A program made the translations under genes and the position numbers. Of a DNA stretch of 64,000 nt, positions 23,947 to 35,847 are shown one piece after another. The first letter of the stretch is position 1, and each line of letters starts with the position of its first letter. The stretch is from contig CM030367.1 in assembly GCA_017893485.1 (NCBI GenBank), positions 139,256,388-139,320,387 on the forward strand, given 5' to 3'. The stretch is from Hemerocallis citrina (lineage: Eukaryota > Streptophyta > Magnoliopsida > Asparagales > Asphodelaceae). The notes under the pieces were generated by a model, which saw only the letters and a list, made by a program, of their open reading frames with translations, had not been told where the DNA came from and searched no databases.

Positions 23947-26900
23947 TGTCACGCCCCGCTTTCCAAAAATATGGAATACGAGCACGTGACGAAGTCCAGC
24001 GAATGATTTTTACATCATCCATAAGCTGTAGGATCGACTCAGCATCATAACAAGAATATAACCAGATTTATATATAACCAAGCATGCATGAATAATTTAT
24101 CAAGCAACAGGAAACAATTTAAACAAATAATAATATTCAAATAGTTCCCATATCTGGATCAAGTGTAAACTCAGAAACAAGTCTTATACAACAGGAGAAA
24201 TAAATACCTTAAGAAAAGCAACTATTCAACAAGTCCTTGCTCCAAGCGAATACTGAAATATATGCTCGCCAATTCCAGCAGGTAGCTCGTCTCCAAAATC
24301 TGTTTAATAAATATAAACAGGGAAACAAAGGGGAAACAAGAGAAAATGCCTTTAGTGCAAGCTAGGGCCACAAATAGTGAAAATAAGTACAAGTAAGGGG
24401 AACAAGAATTGGAATCAAGAATATAACAAAGTTATAAGAAGTAGTGGGCAAATTCAAAGACTAGCTAGCAAGAGGGAACATCTTAATAACTAGATTGGAT
24501 AACAACTGCTAGTGGTGAAACACATGTCAGGTACACCTATAAGGGTATTTAATATCAAGCGACAACCTCAAGTCTAGTGTCATATGTTATTTTGAATGTT
24601 AGGTCTCAAATGTCAAGTCCAAGTATCAAGTTGTCTAGCTCAAGTTATCAAGTTATCTAGTCTCAAGTATCAAGTTATCTAGTTCAAATATCAAGTTCAA
24701 GTCTAGTGGTGATTACTATCTAGGTAGCACGACATGCATCCATTCTTTTACTACATGGTTGCTACAGTCAAACAATTTCGTTTAGACCTAGTAATGGATT
24801 TTATAGGGCGGCGTACTCAGGTATCAAGTATCAAGCAAGCCATGGTTCGTGAATCGAAAATTAAATAACAAGTTCACGAAGCAAGTTCGCGAATCCACAA
24901 GCAAGTTCATGAACCGCACAATGCGTTCATGAATCAAACAAGTTCATGAGCCGAGTAACCGACTCCATGAATCGAACAAGATACAACAAGTTCATGAACC
25001 AAGTATTGGGAAACACGGGCCCCCTTCCGAGTACACTTATCTATATTGTCCACTCTATAGTCTTTCCCAAAACCCCGGCTTGTTACTTTTATTAACTCTT
25101 ATCAAGCAAGCATACAAGTGTAATATATTGTGATTTAATTCTAGGAAAATTTGGGGATGTCCTATATAGTGTCCAGCAGCTACATATAAAATTTGGGGTC
25201 AAACGCTCGCTGTTTACACAGCTAAAATAATTCGCAAAGAAAATATATACAACAGTTTTGCAAAACTGCGTCTACTGACACAGCTGCAGTATAACTGCCA
25301 TAACTCTTAGACTGTAACTCCAAATTCGATCAACTTGGAGTCTATCGATATCTACACATCCGGATCTACATTTTATATCCAGGGCTCGGGCCCAAATTCC
25401 AATGATAAAAGGGTCGAAACCGCAAAAGAACATTCAGACAGCAACACTCAGAATTTATTTACTAATGTAGGTTTCATGGAAATATGTAATTTGGTGTCTA
25501 AGTTGTTAAGTAGCATAAATACATAATCATGGATGTCAAAACAGCAACTAATAAATATTTTTCAAGTCATAATAGTCGCAAATTCGTCAAAATACTAACT
25601 TTATATGCGTCTACAAATTTTAGGGGTCTGTCCATGTGATTCATGTGTTCAAGGGGGTAAAAGAGTCCAAGTGATTATTATATAATACGAGGAAGTTTTG
25701 TGACTCTTAGAATTGTGGGTTTGAAGGTTCAAATTGATTTACTATGATATTTCAAAGGGAGTCACAATCTAACTATATGTGATATTTTCAAGAAAACTTG
25801 TACTAGAGCAATAAAATGTACAAGATGAATACTTGCCTTAAATGACGATGATAAACTCCACTAGTGGTAGCAATTTGGGTAGAAAAATCCCGGAAGAAGT
25901 CCTCAAAAAGCGCGTGCAAAATCTACCGAAGATCGAGTTTTTCCCGCACACAGGATCGGCCCAAAACAGCGAACAGCGATTCGGATCTGGCGCGGCAAAA
26001 TAGGGAACAGCGGAATCGTCCAATCAGATCGAGTCAAAGCAGCGGATCCCAGGCCAGAACAGTGTACAGCAGAATCGGGATCTGCTGTGGCCAGAACACG
26101 GGACAGCGGAAAGGGCGAATCAGATCGCTCGAACGCAGCGGATCTGCACCAGAACAGGGAACAGCGAATCTGGATCTGCTGCGGGCGAACACGAAACATC
26201 GATCACAGGCACGGATCCTGGCGCGATCGGACGGTTCAAATCCGAGCCCGCCCTTTTCCTCCTTCTTCTTCGTTGTTCTCTTCTTCGACGAACTGAGCGT
26301 GAGGGAGAGGATTGAGTGTGGCGACGCTGGGTCTCCGACGAGGCGATGCGACGGCCACGACTGGTCGGGAAGCGACGCAGCGGGGGTCGTCGGCGATGAC
26401 GGGGCGGCGCGCGTCAATCTCGAGGGCGGCTCTGTTTGGGTTCGAAACAGGGAAGGAGCGAAGGGAGTGGGTTTGGGGCGTTGGTGGCGCGAACGGAGGT
26501 TGATGAGGGTGATGCGGCGAGGGGATCAGTTGCGGCTGTGATGGTGCTGGCATTGGAGGCGAGCGGGGAAGGGCAATGGTGATGGAGGGTGCGATGGCGA
26601 GGCGAGATGGGTTCGGGAGTGAGGGAGACGATGGGTTCAGGAGCGTTGGGTACGGTGGTGGATGATGGCGGTGGAGGCGAGGGTGTGGCTGGCGATCGGA
26701 GGGGATCAGAGTGGGTTGGCGAACGAACGAGAGATCTAGACGAAGGTGAAGAAGATGATTAGCGGCGGTGGGGGTGATTAAGGTTAAAACAGTAGATTAG
26801 GGTTGGATTAGGGTTCGGGTTGGGTTTATATAGGGGGTTTGTGGTTTGTGGGTTTTGGGTACCCGTTTCAAAAAGAGCCCAACAGGAGAAGTGGTCGAAA

Positions 26901-27129
26901 TGCACTAAAATGGGGGCAAAGATATGAAAGAGGAGGATTAGTCTATTCTCCATGAAGAACGATACAAATGGCACACAAATGAAATTGATAAAGGACCCAC
27001 AATTTGAGTTGAGACAAAAATAATGATTTTATTCGAACTGAAATAAAATACAGGATCTCAAATAGACAAAAGAGTACAATTGAGAAAAAATACGGTATAA
27101 AGTACAAATACGGAGAAACAGGAGTTACA
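23947..27129 (-). repeat. 3' LTR of the Tekay-like element (3183 bp)
   Basis: On the plus strand it runs from TGTCACGCCCCGC to GGAGTTACA. A TATATAAA box (minus strand) lies at 26825-26832. Downstream in the transcribed direction is a GC-rich block (about 25880-26790) with overlapping open frames on both strands. The part distal to this is AT-rich and has repeats of ATCAAGT- and GTTCATGAA-like motifs (24590-25010). Confidence 0.93.
26825..26832 (-). promoter_or_regulatory. TATA box in the Tekay-like 3' LTR
   Basis: TATATAAA on the minus strand is followed by ACCCAACCCGAACCC. The equivalent position in the other LTR is 32828-32835, and a related LTR has the same box at 58976-58983. Confidence 0.6.
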
Positions 27130-27175
27130 AATCCTACCCACCTTACACAAAAATTTCGTCCTCGAAATTTGCTTA
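27130..27175 (-). promoter_or_regulatory. polypurine tract and conserved pre-PPT sequence
   Basis: The minus strand reads CAAATTTCGAGGACGAAATT and then AAGGTGGGTAGGATT directly before the LTR start TGTAACTCC. This is the usual Tekay/Del arrangement. Confidence 0.85.
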
Positions 27176-29920
27176 GGCGGTACATAGGATAGGGTAAAGT
27201 AACTTAGGGGCGGGTAACAAACAAGGGATCCAAAGAAAAGTTAACTTGGTGGTAACATCAAAATAAGAAGGGGGTGGATAACAACGATGGTCAAATGGAT
27301 GGCATGAAAGAGAATAACAGTATCTAAAGGATCCAAATAACACAAGATAATAAATACGATGAAGGAGTAGGCAGAACTGAAACCAAGGAGATGGAAGACA
27401 GGAAAGAAATGAATCCAATAATGAATGAGTACATGATGGCAGGATGGAAAGTAAGAAGGAAATAACCGGTATCAAAAACGAAGAAGAACACTGAACACCA
27501 CAAGACTTGCAAGATTACAAGGCAAGGAGGTGTACGAATAGAAAGAGTTGGAATCGAAGAAGGGAGCGACAAGGGAAAGATGCACCACGCAATGAGTCAA
27601 TAATGAGAACAAAAGCAAGAGATAGGGGATAGCAAATGGTGCAAGGAATGGAACAAAACAAAATACAAGGAAGGAGAAGCAACAACATGATCCTGGTCCT
27701 GTGGGTCATGGGCCCACCACGCTTCCGCTGCGCCACTTTGATGGTGGTGTTCCAAGCTCCAGATATGTCATTGTAGACAACGTGACACCAAGCGACGATC
27801 CGAGCAGGAAGAAAGGAATGGGACGCCAAGATCAAAGAGAGTATGGGCTCCAAATAGAGATAGACAATAATGCAAAATAGATATAGGGCTTGAGCTTCAA
27901 TCTTCATAATTACAAGATAGAATACATATCAAAACTAATGGCTTTAACAGGAATAATAACACAACAAATATCAACAATAATAATATCAATAGTAACATAA
28001 TAACAATAATAAAAATAAATATAACAATGATAATAATAAAATTAGTAATAATAGTAACGAAATAATAATAATAACAATAATAATAACAAAAATCCAAATC
28101 ATCATGATCATACAGGTAATAATAACATAATAAAAATATCAACAATACTAATAATAACGATAACACATTCATGACATAATAGAATTCAATACACTCATGA
28201 AATTAATGCGATGATAACAATCATAATAGTATTAAAAATAGTGACAATAATAATAATATTAATAATAGTAACAATAATAATCATAGGAGTAATAATAAGG
28301 TAACAGTAATAATAATAATAAAAATAATGCAGCAATAAAGCTAATAAAACAATATTAATAATAGAAATTGAAATGACAATCATAATAATAATACCAATAA
28401 TAATAACAAGGACAATAACAATAACAGAATAGCATAGTGAAACAAAATTAAGAATTTGGCTTATTAATTCTATAAATAAATCAACTGTACTAGTTCAAAT
28501 TTATATGAAACAAAGTTTAATTGGATAAAGAAAATGTCATGAGGAAAATATTTCTTTACCATCAGTTTATGTATACAAGTAACGAGTCTTGAAATATCAA
28601 TTAGTAATAGGTAGAAAATCTTGCCTCCTTAACATCAAGTTGCATGTTTGCCTTCACGACATCAGGTTGCAGGTTGCCGTCTGGATATTCGGCTGCACAT
28701 TTTGCCTCGCCGATATCTAGTTGCAATTTGCCTCCATTGACACCGAGTTGCATACTTGCCATCTCAATATTAGGTTGCACCGAAGTGGTGAAATGCATAT
28801 AAAATTGAGCATGCTCAGGCTCAAACAAATTAATAATAATAATAATTGTAACGATAAAAATAATAATATCAATAACCATAATAATAACAAAAATATCGAT
28901 ACTAATGACAATAAAAATAACCATGATAATAAAAATGATCATAACAGTAATAATAATAGTAATCGCAAAAAGAATCATAAAAATAATAATAATATCAACA
29001 ATACTAGTAAAAATAATAATGCAAGACAAGATATAGTTTGTGCCCGACATTTTTGTGGAAGTAATTTAACATTAATAATAATAATAAAATAATGAAAACA
29101 ACAATAAGAATATCAATAGTAGTAACAATAATAATAATACTACTAATGATAATGAAAATAATAGCAACAATAATAATAGTAGCAATAATAGCATTATACA
29201 ACAAAATAAGAATTTGTTTTATCAAAATAATCCAGTAGAAATACATAGTCGATCAAAAATGAAAAGTGAAGTTAAAATACACCATTGTTCGAAATAATAA
29301 AATCTTTGTTGAGAAACATTTTTATAAAGATTGAAAATAAATATAACCAATAATAATCAAAATATAGAAAGTATTCGGAAAAAAAATTATTATAAAGAGA
29401 AAATAGGTAGGAGAAAAATGAAGCTACACCCAATAAGGAGTTAAAGAGGAGGATGACAAGAAGGGACAAGAGAAAATTAAGGAATTGAATACGAAGGAAG
29501 AAGAACGAGGGCAAAATCGGAATTGAAGGGAATATAGCAGAGGAGGAATAACCAACCTGATACTCAATATGAATCAACATAAGAAGATGATTGCAAGGCA
29601 GGAAAAGCAATGAACGACACACGAATTGGAATAAGAAGGGATCAACGAGATAAGCAGAAAATCAGAGATTGCTTGCACCGGAATCAAAAGAATATGGATA
29701 CGGAAAGAATAAATTGTACCCAATAAGGACCCAACAAATCAGGATGACTATAAGAGATCAAAGAATTGAATATGAAGGGTTCAAATGAATGGGATAAGAC
29801 TTATATCCAGATCGAGTTGACTATTAAATTATTCATGTAGTTGCATGGCCTGTTTAATATTGAGTTAATCCTGACTGAGTCAAGCCTGTCTAATGTATTA
29901 GTCGGACTAACACATTAGCC
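27176..29920 (-). other. non-coding internal region, AAT-rich simple sequence
   Basis: No gag, protease, RT, RNase H, integrase or chromodomain can be read. About 27940-28440 and 28830-29200 are long degenerate AAT/ATA arrays; open frames rich in Ile, Leu, Tyr or Asn there are artefacts. 27180-27900 and 29390-29760 are purine-rich on the plus strand. A segment of about 60 bp beginning CCCAATAAGGA is repeated (about 29430 and 29716). Confidence 0.7.
28617..28783 (-). repeat. 27-bp repeat encoding nine-residue units
   Basis: Five consecutive units of about 27 bp start with variants of GTTGCA on the plus strand. On the minus strand they form one open frame with units such as MQLDVKEAR, LQPDVVKAN and LQLDIGEAK, that is (M/L)Q(L/P)(D/G)(V/I)xxAx. 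This is the only part of the internal region with protein-like periodicity. The surrounding frame (28601-29050) is otherwise low complexity. Confidence 0.65.
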
Positions 29921-29928
29921 AAACCTGA

Positions 29929-29940
29929 GCTCTGATACCA
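29929..29940 (-). promoter_or_regulatory. primer-binding site for tRNA-iMet
   Basis: The minus strand reads TGGTATCAGAGC, complementary to the 3' end of plant initiator tRNA-Met, nine bases inside the 5' LTR end. It sets the element's orientation. Confidence 0.9.
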
Positions 29941-29949
29941 CTAAAAACC

Positions 29950-32900
29950 TGTCACGCCCCGCTTTCCAAAAATATGGAATACGAGCACGTGACGAAGCCC
30001 AGCGAATGATTTTTACATCATCCATAAGCTGTAGGATCGACTCAGCATCATAACAAGAATATAACCAGATTTATATATAACCAAGCATGCATGAATAATT
30101 TATCAAGCAACAGGAAACAATTTAAACAAATAATAATATTCAAATAGTTCCCATATCTGGATCAAGTGTAAACTCAGAAACAAGTCTTATACAACAGGAG
30201 AAATAAATACCTTAAGAAAAGCAACTATTCAACAAGTCCTTGCTCCAAGCGAATACTGAAATATATGCTCGCCAATTCCAGCAGGTAGCTCGTCTCCAAA
30301 ATCTGTTTAATAAATATAAACAGGGAAACAAAGGGGAAACAAGAGAAAATGCCCTTAGTGCAAGCTAGGGCCACAAATAGTGAAAACAAGTACAAGTAAG
30401 GGGAACAAGAATTGGAATCAAGAATATAACAAAGTTATAAGAAGTAGTGGGCAAATTCAAAGACTAGCTAGCAAGAGGGAACATCTTAATAACTAGATTG
30501 GATAACAACTGCTAGTGGTGAAACACATGTCAGGTACACCTATAAGGGTATTTAATATCAAGCGACAACCTCAAGTCTAGTGTCATATGTTATTTTGAAT
30601 GTTAGGTCTCAAATGTCAAGTCCAAGTATCAAGTTGTCTAGCTCAAGTTATCAAGTTATCTAGTCTCAAGTATCAAGTTATCTAGTTCAAATATCAAGTT
30701 CAAGTCTAGTGGTGATTACTATCTAGGTAGCACGACATGCATCCATTCTTTTACTACATGGTTGCTACAGTCAAACAATTTCGTTTAGACCTAGTAATGG
30801 ATTTTATAGGGCGGCGTACTCAGGTATCAAGTATCAAGCAAGCCATGGTTCGTGAATCGAAAATTAAATAACAAGTTCACGAAGCAAGTTCGCGAATCCA
30901 CAAGCAAGTTCATGAACCGCACAATGCGTTCATGAATCAAACAAGTTCATGAGCCGAGTAACCGACTCCATGAATCGAACAAGATACAACAAGTTCATGA
31001 ACCAAGTATTGGGAAACACGGGCCCCCTTCCGAGTACACTTATCTATATTGTCCACTCTATAGTCTTTCCCAAAACCCCGGCTTGTTACTTTTATTAACT
31101 CTTATCAAGCAAGCATACAAGTGTAATATATTGTGATTTAATTCTAGGAAAATTTGGGGATGTCCTATATAGTGTCCAGCAGCTACATATAAAATTTGGG
31201 GTCAAACGCTCGCTGTTTACACAGCTAAAATAATTCGCAAAGAAAATATATACAACAGTTTTGCAAAACTGCGTCTACTGACACAGCTGCAGTATAACTG
31301 CCATAACTCTTAGACTGTAACTCCAAATTCGATCAACTTGGAGTCTATCGATATCTACACATCCGGATCTACATTTTATATCCAGGGCTCGGGCCCAAAT
31401 TCCAATGATAAAAGGGTCGAAACCGCAAAAGAACATTCAGACAGCAACACTCAGAATTTATTTACTAATGTAGGTTTCATGGAAATATGTAATTTGGTGT
31501 CTAAGTTGTTAAGTAGCATAAATACATAATCATGGATGTCAAAACAGCAACTAATAAATATTTTTCAAGTCATAATAGTCGCAAATTCGTCAAAATACTA
31601 ACTTTATATGCGTCTACAAATTTTAGGGGTCTGTCCATGTGATTCATGTGTTCAAGGGGGTAAAAGAGTCCAAGTGATTATTATATAATACGAGGAAGTT
31701 TTGTGACTCTTAGAATTGTGGGTTTGAAGGTTCAAATTGATTTACTATGATATTTCAAAGGGAGTCACAATCTAACTATATGTGGTATTTTCAAGAAAAC
31801 TTGTACTAGAGCAATAAAATGTACAAGATGAATACTTGCCTTAAATGACGATGATAAACTCCACTAGTGGTAGCAATTTGGGTAGAAAAATCCCGGAAGA
31901 AGTCCTCAAAAAGCGCGTGCAAAATCTACCGAAGATCGAGTTTTTCCCGCACACAGGATCGGCCCAAAACAGCGAACAGCGATTCGGATCTGGCGCGGCA
32001 AAACAGGGAACAGCGGAATCGTCCAATCAGATCGAGTCAAAGCAGCGGATCCCAGGCCAGAACAGCGTACAGCAGAATCGGGATCTGCTGTGGCCAGAAC
32101 ACGGGACAGCGGAAAGGGCGAATCAGATCGCTCGAACGCAGCGGATCTGCACCAGAACAGGGAACAGCGAATCTGGATCTGCTGCGGGCGAACACGAAAC
32201 ATCGATCACAGGCACGGATCCTGGCGCGATCGGACGGTTCAAATCCGAGCCCGCCCTTTTCCTCCTTCTTCTTCGTTGTTCTCTTCTTCGACGAACTGAG
32301 CGTGAGGGAGAGGATTGAGTGTGGCGACGCTGGGTCTCCGACGAGGCGATGCGACGGCCACGACTGGTCGGGAAGCGACGCAGCGGGGGTCGTCGGCGAT
32401 GACGGGGCGGCGCGCGTCAATCTCGAGGGCGGCTCTGTTTGGGTTCGAAACAGGGAAGGAGCGAAGGGAGTGGGTTTGGGGCGTTGGTGGCGCGAACGGA
32501 GGTTGATGAGGGTGATGCGGCGAGGGGATCAGTTGCGGCTGTGATGGTGCTGGCATTGGAGGCGAGCGGGGAAGGGCAATGGTGATGGAGGGTGCGATGG
32601 CGAGGCGAGATGGGTTCGGGAGTGAGGGAGACGATGGGTTCAGGAGCGTTGGGTACGGTGGTGGATGATGGCGGTGGAGGCGAGGGTGTGGCTGGCGATC
32701 GGAGGGGATCAGAGTGGGTTGGCGAACGAACGAGAGATCTAGACGAAGGTGAAGAAGATGATTAGCGGCGGTGGGGGTGATTAAGGTTAAAACAGTAGAT
32801 TAGGGTTGGATTAGGGTTCGGGTTGGGTTTATATAGGGGGTTTGTGGTTTGTGGGTTTTGGGTACCCGTTTCAAAAAGAGCCCAACAGGAGAAGTGGTCG

Positions 32901-33132
32901 AAATGCACTAAAATGGGGGCAAAGATATGAAAGAGGAGGATTAGTCTATTCTCCATGAAGAACGATACAAATGGCACACAAATGAAATTGATAAAGGACC
33001 CACAATTTGAGTTGAGACAAAAATAATGATTTTATTCGAACTGAAATAAAATACAGGATCTCAAATAGACAAAAGAGTACAATTGAGAAAAAATACGGTA
33101 TAAAATACAAATACGGGGAAACAAGAGTTACA
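29950..33132 (-). repeat. 5' LTR of the Tekay-like element (3183 bp)
   Basis: It is nearly identical to 23947-27129. Visible differences include the C/T at 29995, the G/A in TATGTGGTATT (about 31784) and the two changes just before the right end. It ends GAGTTACA, followed by TTAGC. Confidence 0.93.
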
Positions 33133-33137
33133 TTAGC

Positions 33138-33910
33138 AAATCAATTTATAGCGATGACTGAAGCATATCGCATATGCAAGTTGTGCAAAACGTGGAATAT
33201 TCAATTATGGTGACATTACATTATAGAATTGGATGAGAAAACTAACAAACTGAAGATTATAACAGGTTTTTGGTCTTTGCCTAACACACCATTTACGGTG
33301 ATGGGGGAATATTTTTAAAAAGTTCAATATCAGAAATATATCATCACTCGGATTTTTTAAGGCTAATTTGAATAAATCTAACATGAACTTTTAAGCAATC
33401 TAAGAAACTAACATGAACTTAAATGACTATGTGACATATAACATGAATGTTCACACAACTTTCCGGGAAGAACCTTCCATGACAGGGTTGTCTGTTATTC
33501 ATGGAAACTATATGCAACAAAACAGATGCACAGTATTTTTCTGAAATTCGTTAAATATTCATGATAATTTTATGCAATTTAGTTGTCACATAATTACAGA
33601 TATATAGTACCTATGACGATGACTTCTGGTTTTTTGTCCCCTCCATGTTTACATCCTGGATTTTCCTCAAACCATCTCGCAATCCCAAAATCACAAGCAA
33701 ATTGGTAATTGTAAGCAATGACTCAGCACACCCATGTAGCCAATCCACATTGGCTAAAGAGGTCCCATATTGCACTTTTTCTGTCAGATAATAAGAATAA
33801 GATTGTGTTATAGCCCACTAAGACTAATAAACCCTATAAATAAACTATACTAAGTTGAGAAGTTACCATATATACCAGCAGGGACTATTGATGAGCATGA
33901 TCCATGCAAG
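33138..33910. other. MULE1 interior, right part, with an exon-like fragment
   Basis: This is mostly AT-rich and unassigned. On the minus strand, about 33835 to 33612, one frame of about 74 codons is open and has balanced composition (it includes SLANVDWLHGCAES and VILGLRDGLRKIQD) before a stop. I do not recognise the family. In a Mutator-like element it may be a captured host exon. Confidence 0.4.
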
Positions 33911-35163
33911 AAGAACAGTCGTTTGAAGTAACAATCGTAAAGCTCAAACAGGATTGTTTCATCACTAGTCACTCCTATTAATCATTAAATCATAGTGTGC
34001 AACTTCAAAAACATAATCCATCTCATCATCACTTATAACCAATGAGAAAAAATAAAGCTCAGATAGGATTAATTCATCACTAGTCACTCCTACAAATCAT
34101 TAAATAAATGATTCATAGTGTGCAATTTCAGAAATATAATCCATCTCATCATCACTTGTAAAACTAGAATCCAAGTTATCCAACGAAGAAGCGAACTCAC
34201 AATCACATGAATATAACAGACTAGTATACTACTATAGCATAATAAAGTCATGGTTAACAGTAAACCAAACATAAAATAGAATGATACATATTTGTCCCAC
34301 ATCGTGAACCACCACCAATCGAACTATCAGCAATCAAACCGAAAATATAGAATGACCAAACCCCAAAATGGATAAATGGGGTTCGAATACTTCCCTCACA
34401 TATTATAGCTGATCATCTTGTTCCACACACTATTCTTGAGATGCAAACATTACCTGACAAATTAATTTTCAAAGCAAGCGATTAATTTACAAAATAAGGA
34501 ATTTGAAAAAAAATAATTGGAAAAAAAAATGTTCACAAAAGATACCTGATTCGAAGATGTCGGGGTGGAGAAGAATGGTGGAGTTAGGGTTTCGATCGGG
34601 TGGGTTTCGATAGCAGCCAAACCCCTCAATGGACCAAAATCAAAAACCAAAAACCAAAAACATTAGCTTCGAAAGAGAGAGAGAGATTGAACAGGAGAGA
34701 TGAGCGATGCATCGAAGAGATCGAGAGATTCGATCGGGTGGGTTTTGATAGCAGCTATCGAAGAGATCGAGAGCGACGCATTAAAATGGACCCAAATCAA
34801 AAACCCTAGCTTCGGGCAGCTATCGAAGGGAGATGTGCGACGCAGCTAAGAGAGAGAGAGAACGGGAGAGCTTGAGCGACGCATCGAAGAGAGAGGGAGA
34901 GAACGGGTGAGATGAGCTCTTAATCAAAGCTAGGGTTTTGAACGGGAGAGCTTCTCATTAATTTTCAGATTCGTGGGGGAGAGAAAGAGAAAGAACGGGA
35001 GAGAGTCAGATGAGAAAGTGGGAAGCTGAGAAATGTCTGTTTTGCCCTTCAACATATCAGTTGATGGTCGGATCAAATCTTGACCATCGGATCGCAATCA
35101 TGCGGCTGAGAATCCCAGCTCTCCATAAGAATCTCAGCTTCCCAGCTCTTAATAGACTCACTC

Positions 35164-35164
<1 letters not shown>
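33911..35164 (-). repeat. right terminal inverted repeat of MULE1
   Basis: This is the inverted copy of 13829-15088, ending CTCTTAATAGACTCACTC at the outer edge. It differs from the left arm by small indels and substitutions, for example in the GA-rich segment near 34675-34700. Confidence 0.88.

Positions 35165-35236
<72 letters not shown>
35165..35236. repeat. (TA)n array at the MULE1/MULE2 junction, centre of a palindrome
   Basis: About 72 bp of TA, with symmetric TATATACATA and TATGTATATA interruptions at either end, separates the outer ends of MULE1 and MULE2. Both ends carry the same terminal sequence in opposite orientation, so the whole junction is a near-perfect palindrome. Confidence 0.92.
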
Positions 35237-35237
<1 letters not shown>

Positions 35238-35773
35238 GAGTGAGTCTATTAAGAGCTGGGAAGCTGGTATCCTTATCGGGAGCTGGAGATCTCAGCCATC
35301 CGATCGATCTTGATCGCGATCGGATGGCTGAGATCTATTGCCGCTTATCTTCAGATGAGGTGAGGGGTAAAAGTGGTATAATCGATTATACTCCTTCTCT
35401 CTTATCTTCTCACGCTCTCTTCTGTCCCGCTCTCTATCGTTCCAAACCCTAATAGACTGCCTCTTATCTTCTCCCGCTCTCTCTCCTGCTCTCGAAGATT
35501 GCCCCGCTCTCTTCACAACCCTAATCCCTATCTCTTCTCTTCTCACGCTCTCAGTCCCGATCTCCATCTTCAAAACCCTAATCCACCTCTCTTCGAAACC
35601 CTAATCGAAGATAGCGAACTCGAGCTCTTCTCTCCCGCTCTCTTTCTTCGTCACCTGTGTAAACCCAACACCACGATCGATCGGATCTCCAGTCGCTTAT
35701 CTTCAGATCTGTCGAGGGGTAAAAGGGGTATAATCGATCAGCCCCCATCGGCGATAAGGGTTTCGATTTCTCG
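35237..35773 (+). repeat. left terminal inverted repeat of MULE2
   Basis: It contains GATCTCAGCCATCCGATCGA followed by its own inverse (an inner hairpin at about 35290-35335), then repeated TCTCCCGCTCTC and CGAAACCCTAAT motifs. It matches the right arm in reverse. Confidence 0.88.
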
Positions 35774-35847
35774 GCTCTTTGGGTTCTGCCTCTCTCAGAT
35801 TCCGGAGGGAAGTGTTTGACTCTCATAAATGCTTTTATGATTTCTGT

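Larger units (their letters stand above)
23947..33132 (-). mobile_element. young non-autonomous Tekay/Del-like Ty3/gypsy element (LARD-like)
   Basis: Two 3183-bp LTRs with a constant offset of 6003 bp enclose a 2.8-kb internal region without gag or pol. It lies on the minus strand: the tRNA-Met primer site is next to the right LTR and the polypurine tract next to the left LTR. The sequence beside the PPT, AAATTTCGAGGACGAAATTT on the minus strand, and the LTR end GGGGCGTGACA are typical of plant Tekay/Del chromoviruses. I see about nine substitutions and no net indel between the LTRs (about 0.3%), so insertion was recent. With no enzymes of its own it must have been moved by a relative. Confidence 0.9.

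Noticed and set aside
27897..29246. Several minus-strand frames rich in Ile, Leu, Tyr and Val that look like membrane proteins
   Set aside because: They come from AAT/ATA simple sequence read on the opposite strand; no start context or other domain supports them.
25335..32977. Sets of identical frames repeated 6003 bp apart (for example 225 codons at 25864 and 31867)
   Set aside because: They are the two LTRs of one young element. The long GC-rich frames overlap on both strands and I do not treat them as separate genes.
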